A DNA stretch of 26,509 nt. Source: Thermoplasmatota archaeon (lineage in GTDB: Archaea; Thermoplasmatota; Thermoplasmata; Thermoplasmatales; Thermoplasmataceae). A program made the position numbers and the translations under genes. Of the stretch, positions 15,541-23,625 are shown piece by piece; the stretch's first letter is position 1; the number at the start of each line of letters is the position of its first letter. The DNA is taken from the NCBI GenBank assembly GCA_023489425.1, contig JAMDCG010000001.1:1-26509 (forward strand). The letters are read 5' to 3'. The notes beneath the pieces are model-generated. The model saw only the letters and a list, made by a program, of their open reading frames with translations, was not told the DNA's origin and ran no database searches.

Positions 15541-16739
15541 CCTATAAGTCTCCACCTGTTTGCGATCCTTCTTCCAATGGATATTCTTTCGTCCTGCTGC
15601 ACTGCTACTGGATATCTAAGCATTATCTCTATCTCATTTTCTTTTGCATTGGAAATCATTCCTATGGTATTTGAAGTACCAAAGGTAAGCATCACGCTTT
15701 CCCTTGTTTTGATTGGTTCAACCTTCATTTCCTCATCAAATCCAACAACCCTGTTCAAAAGATGAGACTCAGCCACTATGAACGTAGCAACTGCTGGAAC
15801 CTTTCCAGCTTTTCCAAGAATCCTCCCTGTAAGGGAATCATTCTTAGTCAAAAATGGATCAAGGTATGTCCCAACTGCGGAGAGACCTCCGGGTATAATT
15901 TCATTATAAGAGCTTGAACCAGCCATAAGAGATGAAACTTCTGAAAATATATTTTCCCATACATTTTTGTTTCCTTTGGTCTGTTGAATCCCGGGTGCTA
16001 TCTCTATCTCATCACCAATCTTCAGTGTCCCCTGAACAAGTGACCCTCCAAGAACACCCCCCTTTAATTCTGAAGGCATAAGTCCAGGCTTGTTTATATC
16101 GAAGGATCTGGCCACATACATAATTGGATCAAGATCTTTTCTCTTCTTTGGTGTCGGAATATATTCTTCAATTGCCTCAAAAACCTTGTCTATATTCTTG
16201 TTATGATAAGCACTCACTGGTATTATGGGCGCATTTTCAGCAACACTACCTTTGACGAAATTCTTGATTTCTCTGAAGTTCTCCAATGCTCTTTCTCTTG
16301 TAACAAGGTCAATCTTGTTTTGAATAATTATTATATTCTTTATTCCCATTATTTCAAGTGCAGTTAGATGTTCTCTTGTTTGAGGCTGGGGACATTTTTC
16401 ATTGGCTGCAATAACTAAAAGTGCACCATCCATAATAGACGAACCGGAAAGCATTGTCGCCATCAGAGTTTCATGGCCAGGAGCATCTACAAAAGAAATA
16501 ACACGCTCAAGTTTACAATTTTCATTAACTGGTTTATTGGAATAAACTTTTTCTCCATTTTCACAGACATACACTGGAGTATCCGCATATCCCAATTTTA
16601 TGGATATCCCTCTCTTTATCTCCTCTGAATGTATGTCTGTCTTCTTACCTGTTAATGCCTTTGTAAGTGTACTCTTACCATGATCTACGTGACCTACCAT
16701 TCCTATATTTACCACAGGCTGTGGCAACTGATTGCTCAT
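15513..16739 (-). CDS. eif2g: Translation initiation factor aIF2 subunit gamma
   Basis: A 408-residue GTPase, usual length for the archaeal gamma subunit that binds Met-tRNAi and brings it to the small ribosomal subunit. G1 is GHVDHGKST (16-24), switch/G3 is DAPGHE (85-90), and G4 is NKID (in IIQNKIDLV); EF-Tu-like domains II and III follow with the PGLMPSELKGGVLGGS motif. The gamma-specific zinc-knuckle insertion is present at about 56-76 but seems to keep only Cys59 and Cys75 of the usual four cysteines. The ATG overlaps the rps6e stop by four bases, the widely conserved archaeal rps6e-aif2g pairing. The 3' end overlaps the glycosylase gene convergently. Confidence 0.97.
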   Translation of the reverse strand: MSNQLPQPVVNIGMVGHVDHGKSTLTKALTGKKTDIHSEEIKRGISIKLGYADTPVYVCENGEKVYSNKPVNENCKLERVISFVDAPGHETLMATMLSGSSIMDGALLVIAANEKCPQPQTREHLTALEIMGIKNIIIIQNKIDLVTRERALENFREIKNFVKGSVAENAPIIPVSAYHNKNIDKVFEAIEEYIPTPKKRKDLDPIMYVARSFDINKPGLMPSELKGGVLGGSLVQGTLKIGDEIEIAPGIQQTKGNKNVWENIFSEVSSLMAGSSSYNEIIPGGLSAVGTYLDPFLTKNDSLTGRILGKAGKVPAVATFIVAESHLLNRVVGFDEEMKVEPIKTRESVMLTFGTSNTIGMISNAKENEIEIMLRYPVAVQQDERISIGRRIANRWRLIGYGSVKSFS

Positions 16740-17125
16740 TCTTTGGTTTCCTCAGGCTTCTCAAGTGGATCTGGTCCATATTGGGTAACAATAAAGTTTA
16801 ACTGTGAAATATCTGGTCCCACAATAGCCCCCCTGAAGGTAACTCTCTCCCTTAATCCACTTTTTCCCCTATTCCCTTTACTATAGGTCACAAGTATTCT
16901 CTTCTTTCCCTGAATGAAAAGATCAGGCTTCATAGGGAAGCCGTCTATTGAAGAGCCACCAGTTATCTTTAATTTATAACCTGGCATTTCAAAAAATATC
17001 CCATCTATTTCCTCTCCTACTCTCCTTCCATTAAGCAGACTAAGGTTCTCAGGTTTAATCTCTTTCTTGTATGTTTTTCCAGTCTTTTTGTCAGCAATGA
17101 TTGCCAACGAATTTCCTCCAGCCAT
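16736..17125 (-). CDS. rps6e: Small ribosomal subunit protein eS6 (S6e)
   Basis: A 129-residue protein with the archaeal S6e core: LSLLNGRRVGEEIDG, then LKITGGSSIDGFPMKPDL, and GKSGLRERVTFRGAIVGPDISQLNF. These match the S6e family in order and length for the short archaeal form, which lacks the eukaryotic phosphorylated tail. It is a component of the 30S subunit. It leads the rps6e-aif2g operon, with a four-base overlap to aif2g. A strong AGGAGG-type ribosome-binding site (GGAGGA on the minus strand, 17134-17139) precedes the ATG by eight bases. A TATA box at 17171-17180 lies farther up, so the mRNA has a short leader. Confidence 0.97.
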   Translation of the reverse strand: MAGGNSLAIIADKKTGKTYKKEIKPENLSLLNGRRVGEEIDGIFFEMPGYKLKITGGSSIDGFPMKPDLFIQGKKRILVTYSKGNRGKSGLRERVTFRGAIVGPDISQLNFIVTQYGPDPLEKPEETKE

Positions 17126-17170
17126 TTAATTAATCCTCCTTTCTAAGATTATGGGAAATACTAAAATGGC

Positions 17171-17180
17171 TTATAAATTT
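17171..17180 (-). promoter_or_regulatory. TATA box of rps6e-aif2g
   Basis: The minus strand reads AAATTTATAA, followed by GCC. The usual 25-nt offset places the transcription start near 17147-17150. This leaves a leader of about 22-25 nt that carries the GGAGGA ribosome-binding site, in contrast to the leaderless promoters elsewhere in the window. Confidence 0.5.
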
Positions 17181-17400
17181 ATCAATTCAAAAATATTCTA
17201 TCATATTAGAGGCAAATTTTAGTTACCAGGTATTGCAGAACAATTTAATTCCGTTGCACCTAAATTTTTACTTCATGTATCCTAGATTTATTTTGGTGAG
17301 TCTATTTATGAATATAGTGGTAAAAAATAAAATTTTATCTATATTTATAAGTATTCAATAATATACGACACACGCAACCCCTAACCTGTTATAATCTCAC

Positions 17401-17408
17401 TATATATA
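17401..17408 (+). promoter_or_regulatory. TATA box of the MFS transporter gene
   Basis: TATATATA with 21 nt between its end and the ATG at 17430. This is the spacing expected when transcription begins at the first codon, so the mRNA is predicted to be leaderless. No ribosome-binding site is seen before the ATG, in agreement. Confidence 0.55.
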
Positions 17409-17429
17409 GAATCGAAGTTTTATTTCACC

Positions 17430-18797
17430 ATGGTAGAAAATGACTCGAATCCGGATAATAATATTGCCGGAAGATTGGAAAGGCTGCCATATAGCAGATT
17501 TCATGTGAAATTTGCTCTTATGCTGACGAGCGGAGAGTGGGCAGAGAGTTTAATGCTGCTGGGTAACGGAGCAATACTTGGTTTGGTTGCAACATATTTT
17601 GCAATATCAAGCACCTCTGTATTAGCAACCTATGCTTTGCCTGCTTTCTTCTTTGTGGGAGAGTTCTTGGGGTCTATATTTTTTGGTAGACTGGCGGATA
17701 CCAGGGGAAGAAGAGCAGTGTTTCTTTATAACCAACTGATTTTTGGGCTTGGTATGATAATAGCCGGTTTCATGGATTCATGGCAACTCGTTGCAGTCTT
17801 TGTGCTAATTGGCGGAATTGGAGTGGGTGGAGAATTCCCACTGGTAGACAGTTATGGAACAGAAATCTTTGTCAGGAAAAGGAGAGGTGCATGGTTGGCT
17901 CTCATCTATACTATAGCAGTTACAGCGGCTCCTCTTATAATATATATCACAGCTTTGACTGCAGGACTTGGATACTACTCGTTCAGAATTCCACTATGGT
18001 TCATGGGAGCTTCTGGAATAGTGGTCTGGTTAATAAGGTTCAGATTGAAAGAGTCACCAAGATGGCTTTCCACTCACGGAAAAATGGACGAAGCAAAGAA
18101 AGAGATGGATAAAATTGAGGCTGAGGTTTTAAAAGAAACGAAATTAACAACTCTACCTCCAGTTACAGATACAATAGAGGCTCCAGTGCATGTATCTAAG
18201 TATAAAGAAATATTTGCTCCAGATGTTAGGAATCAGACAATAATGATGGCTATCTTTATGTTTTTCCAATCTGGTATATTCTATGGTTTTACAACTTTTG
18301 CGCCAGGACTGGTTTCTGTGAAATATCCTACAAGTGACCCTCTAGGTGCTGCAGCCGTAATTTTCTCTGGATTTTTGGTAGGAAGCGTATTCAACATATT
18401 CATAATTGATAAGATAGAAAGAAAGTGGGGGATAATACTCTTCGCGATCCTTGGAGGTGTATTCGGTACATTCTTTGCGGTAATTCACGGAATAGATGAG
18501 GCAGTGATATTCGGTTTCCTTACTGCATTCATGTTATGGAACTTCTCGAACTTTATGCACCAGTATAATGCTGAAATATTTCCTACGAGAGTCAGAACAA
18601 CCGCCTCAGGTTTTGTTTATTCCATAAGCAGGATTTCAACAACAATACTTGTGCTGTTCATAGCATTCTTTATAGGGGGTCACAACGCCCCCGGGATCTT
18701 CACCTTTGTATGGATATTGGTCATAATTTGTTCACTGGTTCTCATATTACTTGGACCTAAGAGCACGAACAAGTTTGTTGAAGCAATAGCAAAATAA
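17430..18797 (+). CDS. MFS transporter (sugar/organic acid porter-like)
   Basis: A 455-residue polytopic protein with about 12 membrane helices in two halves and a central charged loop (about 215-265). Family motifs are GRLADTRGRR (86-95, the loop 2-3 motif), GGIGVGGEFP (128-137), ESPRWL (208-213, end of helix 6) and EIFPTRVRTTASGF in the second half. These are shared by sugar porters and aromatic or other organic-acid:proton symporters, so the substrate cannot be assigned. In acidophiles the large inward proton gradient would drive uptake by symport. It is a single gene with its own TATA box, followed by a T-rich stretch near 18822-18838. The adjacent organic-acid enzyme cluster makes a carboxylic-acid substrate conceivable. 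Confidence 0.9.
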   Translation: MVENDSNPDNNIAGRLERLPYSRFHVKFALMLTSGEWAESLMLLGNGAILGLVATYFAISSTSVLATYALPAFFFVGEFLGSIFFGRLADTRGRRAVFLYNQLIFGLGMIIAGFMDSWQLVAVFVLIGGIGVGGEFPLVDSYGTEIFVRKRRGAWLALIYTIAVTAAPLIIYITALTAGLGYYSFRIPLWFMGASGIVVWLIRFRLKESPRWLSTHGKMDEAKKEMDKIEAEVLKETKLTTLPPVTDTIEAPVHVSKYKEIFAPDVRNQTIMMAIFMFFQSGIFYGFTTFAPGLVSVKYPTSDPLGAAAVIFSGFLVGSVFNIFIIDKIERKWGIILFAILGGVFGTFFAVIHGIDEAVIFGFLTAFMLWNFSNFMHQYNAEIFPTRVRTTASGFVYSISRISTTILVLFIAFFIGGHNAPGIFTFVWILVIICSLVLILLGPKSTNKFVEAIAK

Positions 18798-18817
18798 ACT
18801 CTCCTAAAATTTATAAA

Positions 18818-18840
18818 CACTTTTCATTTTTTATTTCATT
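18818..18840 (+). terminator. T-rich terminator after the MFS gene
   Basis: The run CACTTTTCATTTTTTATTTC begins about 20 bases after the stop and lacks an inverted repeat, as usual for archaeal T-tract termination. It would separate the transporter transcript from the synthase operon, which has its own TATA-like element at 18861-18868. Confidence 0.45.
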
Positions 18841-18860
18841 CTAATGTGTTAGGGTATTGA

Positions 18861-18868
18861 TTTAAGTA
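18861..18868 (+). promoter_or_regulatory. Likely TATA box of the synthase-CoA transferase operon
   Basis: TTTAAGTA with 20 nt before ATG 18889, the same spacing as the other leaderless promoters in the window. Confidence 0.45.
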
Positions 18869-18888
18869 AATATTTTGAATATTTAACT

Positions 18889-19932
18889 ATGATTTCTGAT
18901 GATTCTTTAAGGGAAGGAATGCAGGCTCCCGGGATAAGTTTCAGTGTAGAGGAAAAGCTTAACCTTGCGAAAAAAATATCTGAATGCGGATTGAGGAGAA
19001 TACTGGTTTCCTATCCATCGGCGCACGAATCAGAGGCTTTAGTTGCATCTGAAATTACAAAGAAGGGATATTTTCAAGAGGTTTATGGACTTGGGAGAGC
19101 AATAAAGGAAGATATTGATCTCATAGACTCAACTGGAGCCAATATATCTCTTCACTTTCCCTTCAAGTATGAATCTCTAGATGAAATATACAGCAATGTA
19201 AAATATGCTCTGTCACTGGGAAAGAAGGTTGAAGTTGGTATCGTAGATATAACACAGTATAAAACAGATCAACTGGTAAAAATTGTAAAGGTTCTATCAG
19301 GCCTGGGCGTTGATACGATACAACTCCCTGATACCATGGGAAAGGCAACTCCTGGATTAATCAGAAATGTTGTGGGCGAATCCAGAAAGGTTTCAGAATC
19401 AAAGATTGAAATTCACTGCCACAATGATCGAGGATTATCTGTGTCTAACGCAATAGCTGGAATAGAAGCAGGGGCAGATATAATTGATACCACATTTCTA
19501 GGTCTTGGTGAGAGAAACGGAATCACTGATACAGGCACGTTGGCAAGATATCTTAAGGAAATCGGTGAGGCAAATGATTTGCAAACTGAAAATATTGATC
19601 GATTGTCAATTGAGTTTCTGGACATTGTCATAAAGAAAACCGGTGAATATTTTTTCAAAAACAATCTTCCAAATATTGGGAAAAATACCAATACACATAC
19701 AGCAGGAACTCATGCAGCTTTTTCCGATGTATTTGAGGGAAATGACTTTTCCGTGAATGTTTACACAGGAAAATCCATGTTGAAGAAGATTCTTGAGGGA
19801 AGAGGAATCGATCTGACAAAGGAGGATCTGTCCCTATTGATGAGGAGAGTAAAGGATATTTCAGCCACTCAGGGAAGAGTAATTGGAGCTGATGAAATAA
19901 TTAAGGAGGCAAGGGACCTATGTACAGAGTAG
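18889..19932 (+). CDS. DRE-TIM condensing enzyme, homocitrate/citramalate/isopropylmalate synthase-like
   Basis: A 347-residue DRE-TIM family enzyme. The N-terminal SLREG (6-10) holds the catalytic Arg8 and metal-binding Glu9; LREG rather than LRDG is characteristic of Lys20-type homocitrate synthases. The metal pair is His176/His178 in EIHCHND, and LPDTMGKATP (146-155) and LGLGERNG are the other synthase hallmarks. The lid helices follow (NTNTHTAGTHAAF, then a C-terminal subdomain to residue 345). There is no LeuA-type regulatory domain. The HMG-CoA lyase cysteine loop is absent, so an acetyl-CoA:2-oxoacid synthase is preferred over a lyase. The 2-oxoacid substrate (2-oxoglutarate, pyruvate or another) cannot be read. 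It overlaps the next gene by 13 bp, so the two are coupled. Confidence 0.85.
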   Translation: MISDDSLREGMQAPGISFSVEEKLNLAKKISECGLRRILVSYPSAHESEALVASEITKKGYFQEVYGLGRAIKEDIDLIDSTGANISLHFPFKYESLDEIYSNVKYALSLGKKVEVGIVDITQYKTDQLVKIVKVLSGLGVDTIQLPDTMGKATPGLIRNVVGESRKVSESKIEIHCHNDRGLSVSNAIAGIEAGADIIDTTFLGLGERNGITDTGTLARYLKEIGEANDLQTENIDRLSIEFLDIVIKKTGEYFFKNNLPNIGKNTNTHTAGTHAAFSDVFEGNDFSVNVYTGKSMLKKILEGRGIDLTKEDLSLLMRRVKDISATQGRVIGADEIIKEARDLCTE

Positions 19933-21038
19933 TTGAACTGGGACATATAGTGGCAGGTCCAACCGCTGGCTTAATTCTTTCCGAAATGGGTTTTGAAGTA
20001 ATTAAGGTAGAAAGACCTGGTGTTGGAGACATTGCAAGAAATCTTACTGGAGAGAGTGCTGGTTCATTTCCTTATTACAACAGAAACAAAAGGAGTGTTG
20101 TCATAAACACAAAAGTTCCAGATGGTAGAGAAGCACTTAAAAGATTGATAGACAGCTCTGACATAGTAATAGACAACTTCAGCAGCGATTTTCTTAAGGG
20201 TCTAGGACTTGATTATCAAAATCTGAAGAAATCAAATCCGGGGTTGATTTATGTATCAATAAGAGGATATGGCAAGGGAAAAAAGGAGGGAAGGAGGTCC
20301 CTTGACTACCCAATAGAGATAGATTCCGGGATTGCCTATATGAATGGTTTAAAGGACAGACCAATGAGAGTTGGTGCTTCACTGGTAGATATGTTTTCAG
20401 CTTCAATGGCAGTAATTGGAATTTACGATGCAATTCTTGAGAGGGAAAGAAGTGGAAAGGGTAAGAGCGTAGACTCTTCATTATTTTCAAATGCGATGTT
20501 TATGATAGGACAGCATATATCCACATATCAGATTAATCGGAGGGAATTATTACCGATAAATGAGGCAGGTTTCGCATGGGGGATATATGATTTTTTCCCA
20601 ACCTCAGATAACATGAAGATATTCATTGCAGTTACGACTGATGAGCAATGGAAGAAATTTTGCAATGTATTCGGAATAGGAGAAGATATTTCTAACAGAT
20701 ATGCTACCAACAGGGACAGATATGAAAACAGGAAAACACTGATTCCATATCTTTCTGAAACAATTTCAAAATACGCTTCCAAAGAACTTTCCGACTTACT
20801 GGATAAGCATCAGATAGTTTATTCATTCCTTAGAAAGCCGTGGGATCTTCTAAATGATGAGGATGCTTTAAAGGGTATGAATAGTGTTACATTCAGGGAT
20901 GGTGAAATTTTTCTACCAGCAGTGCCAGTTTCGTCAAACAGGAAAGAACGTGTGCCTGAACTTGGTGAGGATACAGTTGACATACTTTCCAGTCTCGGAT
21001 TTAGCACTGAGGAAATCACTAAAATTTCAGGAAAGTAA
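19920..21038 (+). CDS. CaiB/BaiF (class III) CoA-transferase family protein
   Basis: A 372-residue class III CoA-transferase, slightly short for the family (about 390-430). The N-terminal VAGPTAGLILSEMGFEVIKVERPGVGD segment binds CoA. RNKRSVVINTK, then DIVIDNFSSDFLKGLGLDY, and YVSIRGYG are standard signatures. The catalytic aspartate that forms the acyl-anhydride is Asp157 in GASLVDMFSASMAVIG. These enzymes move CoA between carboxylic acids, often succinyl-CoA to a dicarboxylate. The start lies within the last codons of the synthase gene (13-bp overlap), so it is made with that enzyme. Its acceptor is probably a product or precursor of the synthase/hydro-lyase pathway. This is an inference from context. 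Confidence 0.9.
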   Translation: MYRVVELGHIVAGPTAGLILSEMGFEVIKVERPGVGDIARNLTGESAGSFPYYNRNKRSVVINTKVPDGREALKRLIDSSDIVIDNFSSDFLKGLGLDYQNLKKSNPGLIYVSIRGYGKGKKEGRRSLDYPIEIDSGIAYMNGLKDRPMRVGASLVDMFSASMAVIGIYDAILERERSGKGKSVDSSLFSNAMFMIGQHISTYQINRRELLPINEAGFAWGIYDFFPTSDNMKIFIAVTTDEQWKKFCNVFGIGEDISNRYATNRDRYENRKTLIPYLSETISKYASKELSDLLDKHQIVYSFLRKPWDLLNDEDALKGMNSVTFRDGEIFLPAVPVSSNRKERVPELGEDTVDILSSLGFSTEEITKISGK

Positions 21039-21112
21039 CATAGAGATCATTTCAATATTTGGTTTCTCCTTATTCACATAATGCAATCTAAAATCATTGA
21101 CCTCTCATATAC

Positions 21113-21601
21113 TCATTCTATAATTTTTCTCGCGTAATTAACCATCCCGCCAGAGTCAAGTATTTCCTTCAGAATTCCTTTAGGTGGATCGAATAGCAAA
21201 ATACCCTGATCGCCTTCTATTTTGCAACGTTCGAAATCGATATTTACTTTTTCTCCGCTTAAAAATGGAATATTACCTTTATACATTCCCGGGTACAGTC
21301 CAACATTGATTGCGTTCCTGAAAAACAATCTTGAAAAACTTCTGGCAAATATGGCCTGAATCCCAATGGTCTTTAGAAGAACCGGCGCCTGTTCTCTTGA
21401 GGAACCAGTACCAAAGTTTTCCCCAGCAACTATTATATCACCCTTTGTAACTTTGTTAGAAAAACCATCTATTATTGATTCAAGACAGTGCTCAACCTGC
21501 TTCTCTATGGACAGATGCAGGTATCCTCCAGGGGCAATATTGTCAGTATCAATATTATCTCCTAATAAAAAAACAGATACCAACTTATTCACCTGGCACA
21601 T
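21113..21601 (-). CDS. LeuD-type hydro-lyase small subunit (isopropylmalate isomerase/homoaconitase-like)
   Basis: A 162-residue swivelling small subunit, typical archaeal length. The N-terminal LLGDNIDTDNIAPGGYL is the family signature; GENFGTGSSREQAPVLL carries the GSSRE substrate-binding motif, and SFSRLFFRNAINVGLYP follows. The loop after the first strand, which reads YLRT in methanogen homoaconitase and YLVM/YLVV in isopropylmalate isomerases, reads YLHL here (27-30), so specificity is unclear. The chosen ATG lies 17 bp inside leuC. A GTG at 21592, or a TTG at 21583 preceded by AGGTGA, is an equally plausible start. It is translated with the large subunit. The convergent CoA-transferase gene ends 74 bp away. 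Confidence 0.9.
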   Translation of the reverse strand: MCQVNKLVSVFLLGDNIDTDNIAPGGYLHLSIEKQVEHCLESIIDGFSNKVTKGDIIVAGENFGTGSSREQAPVLLKTIGIQAIFARSFSRLFFRNAINVGLYPGMYKGNIPFLSGEKVNIDFERCKIEGDQGILLFDPPKGILKEILDSGGMVNYARKIIE

Positions 21602-22823
21602 GTATATATCCCTTTACTGCGCTCTCAGCTGAAACGTATGAGTTTGCAAGATATACCTTGCTTGTTGGGTGACCCATTCTCCCCTTGAAATTTCTGTTTA
21701 TGTTTGTTATGCACACCTCATTTTCAGCAAGCACTCCCATATGCAGACCAGCGCACGCCCCGCATGTTGATGGCCCAACTGTTGCTCCTGAATCAATAAA
21801 TATATCTATCAACCCCTCACTTATTGCCTGCTTGAATATTTTCCTTGTTGCCGGGATAATTATCATCTTCACATCTTTTTTAACATGCCTACCCTTAAGG
21901 ACAGAAGCAGCCTCCCTCAGGTCACTTATTGTGCCATTAGAGCAATTTCCGATGTATACCTGATTTACCTCGGTCCCCTCCAGTTCTCCCGCATCCGTTA
22001 CATTTCCGGGTGAGTATGGCATCGAAATCTGAGGTTCCAGCTTAGAAATATCATACTGTCTTTCTGTATATTCTGAACCAGCATCGCTCTCTGGAAATTC
22101 ATTACTTTCTAAAATACTTGAATTCTTTACAATGCACGTTTTAGCTCCTGCTTCAACGGTCATATTTGCAATTGATAGATCATCATCCATGTTAAAAGAA
22201 GTATCTTTCTGAAGATGAAATTCCATGGAAGCATAATTAGCTCCATTCACTCCTATATCTTTTAGAACCATTAAAATCAGGTCTTTTCCAGTAATGTACT
22301 TCCCCTTTCTTCCATATACATTGAGCAGTATAGTTTCGGGCACCTTGAACCACTGTTTTCCCATTGCCAGTAGAGATCCAATGTCAGTAGAACCAAGACC
22401 TACTCCCATGGCACCAGCTGCACCAGCAGTAACTGTATGTGAATCTGTACCCACAACAAGCATACCGGGTTTTATGATTCCATTTTCAATTAGCAACGTG
22501 TGTTCTATGCCTTCTCCAAATGGAATAGTTTCCCATCCTTCAATTTCTGAAGTCTCATTCATATATTTTATGTTATTGGAGCTTTCAATATCCTTTGGAG
22601 GAAATATATGATCATTTACAACAATTACCCTTCCCTTATACCTTGTTTTTCCTCCTGATATATCCCTGAGAGCTTTAATCGAGGAAGGGCCAAGAACGTC
22701 ATGCATGTAGACCAGATCCGGAACTGCCCATACATATTCTCCAGAGTGGGCATCCAACCCTGACTTTTCCGAAAAAATCTTTTCTGCTGCGGTTTTTTGA
22801 GTCCTCACGACCAAAAAATGCAT
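21585..22823 (-). CDS. LeuC-type hydro-lyase large subunit (aconitase superfamily)
   Basis: A 412-residue catalytic subunit of the isopropylmalate isomerase / homoaconitase type. The three 4Fe-4S cluster cysteines are Cys294 (YIGNCSNGT) and Cys354/Cys357 (GPSTCGACAGLHMG). VVGTDSHTVTAGAAGAMGVGLGSTD is the conserved substrate/cluster region, and the end has the FKGRMGHPTSKVYLANSYVSAESAVKGYI block. Length and lack of an aconitase linker show the two-subunit type. It dehydrates and rehydrates a 2-alkylmalate; the likely partner is the synthase encoded 1.6 kb away. The small subunit gene overlaps downstream. Only 18 bp separates its start from the longest frame of the divergent regulator gene. Confidence 0.93.
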   Translation of the reverse strand: MHFLVVRTQKTAAEKIFSEKSGLDAHSGEYVWAVPDLVYMHDVLGPSSIKALRDISGGKTRYKGRVIVVNDHIFPPKDIESSNNIKYMNETSEIEGWETIPFGEGIEHTLLIENGIIKPGMLVVGTDSHTVTAGAAGAMGVGLGSTDIGSLLAMGKQWFKVPETILLNVYGRKGKYITGKDLILMVLKDIGVNGANYASMEFHLQKDTSFNMDDDLSIANMTVEAGAKTCIVKNSSILESNEFPESDAGSEYTERQYDISKLEPQISMPYSPGNVTDAGELEGTEVNQVYIGNCSNGTISDLREAASVLKGRHVKKDVKMIIIPATRKIFKQAISEGLIDIFIDSGATVGPSTCGACAGLHMGVLAENEVCITNINRNFKGRMGHPTSKVYLANSYVSAESAVKGYIHVPGE

Positions 22824-22841
22824 TCATACTATTAATATGCA

Positions 22842-23549
22842 GTGGGCACCTTCAAAAGATTTAAGTTGATCCACTTCATGCATAGCGCATTGTATTATTT
22901 AGAAATGGGAGTCGGAGGTAAATGCAGCATAGCAAATGCCAGTGGTTATAGTCCAGACTCAATTCTGATCCAGAATGCAAGAATTATAAAAGGAAACCTG
23001 AACCACGTTATTTTGACAGTCGCCAAAAGAGAAAGTGATCAGGTATTAGAAGTGTTAAAGGGTGATTTCAGGAGTTATGAAACATCAACATTAAAGGGAA
23101 ACATGTTTGTTGATTCATATAAGATAGGGCATGGAATGTTAAAGGCAGTGATGAATCAGGATGTTTTTATGCTCTTCCCTATAATTGCAAGAAATGGAAT
23201 AGAGAATTTCCGTCTAGTATCAAGATTCAGGGCAGATCTTGAGAATATAGTTGATAAAGTTGGAAGAGAAAATGTTGTGGAAAGGCAGATTATCGACAGG
23301 GTATCCATATCCGATATAATCTCTGGAAATATTCTGCACAGTGCCTCCCCGTCATTGTATGGTTTGACAGACAGGGAAATTGAAACCCTGAAGGTTGCCA
23401 TTAATTCGGGCTATTATGAATGGCCCAGAAAAAATGGGCTGGAAGAGATTTCGTTAGACAATGGAGCATCAAAGGTTACCACACTATATCACATAAGAAA
23501 TGCTGAGAAAAAGATTATGGAAACTTTATTCAGGAAAAATGCAAGGTAG
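22842..23549 (+). CDS. Bat-type (HTH_10) transcriptional regulator
   Basis: The C-terminal 60 residues (from about 175: LTDREIETLKVAINSGYYEWPRKNGLEEIS, then SKVTTLYHIRNAEKKI) form the HTH_10 domain of archaeal bacterio-opsin-activator-like regulators. The family pattern LT-x-R-Q/E-x-E-x-L...A...GYY-x-x-P-R is clear. The N-terminal 170 residues form an unassigned alpha/beta sensor-like domain with two short duplicated-looking halves (MFVDSYKIGHGMLKAVMNQDVFMLFPI). No recognisable ligand site is visible. It diverges from leuC with an 18-bp gap if the GTG at 22842 is used; an ATG at 22878 is a good alternative start and would leave room for promoters. The position suggests control of the LeuCD operon and perhaps the facing synthase operon. 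Confidence 0.85.
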   Translation: MGTFKRFKLIHFMHSALYYLEMGVGGKCSIANASGYSPDSILIQNARIIKGNLNHVILTVAKRESDQVLEVLKGDFRSYETSTLKGNMFVDSYKIGHGMLKAVMNQDVFMLFPIIARNGIENFRLVSRFRADLENIVDKVGRENVVERQIIDRVSISDIISGNILHSASPSLYGLTDREIETLKVAINSGYYEWPRKNGLEEISLDNGASKVTTLYHIRNAEKKIMETLFRKNAR

Positions 23550-23625
23550 TTGCCAAAAAAGTAAATTAGGTAACAAAAGTAAAACAAAACGATAATGTTT
23601 ATTCTCATTTTTTGATTCCTTATAT

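Larger units (their letters stand above)
17126..17429. other. 304-bp divergent intergenic region (rps6e / MFS promoters)
   Basis: No gene or RNA was recognised. The left part carries the rps6e ribosome-binding site (17134-17139) and its TATA box. The right edge carries TATATATA at 17401-17408 for the transporter gene. The centre (17210-17340) is plain AT-rich DNA with a few A/T tracts and no obvious inverted repeat. Confidence 0.5.

Noticed and set aside
18889..19932. HMG-CoA lyase assignment for the DRE-TIM enzyme because of the neighbouring CoA-transferase
   Set aside because: The glycine/cysteine loop of HMG-CoA lyase is absent, while LREG, HCHND and GLGERNG follow the synthase branch.
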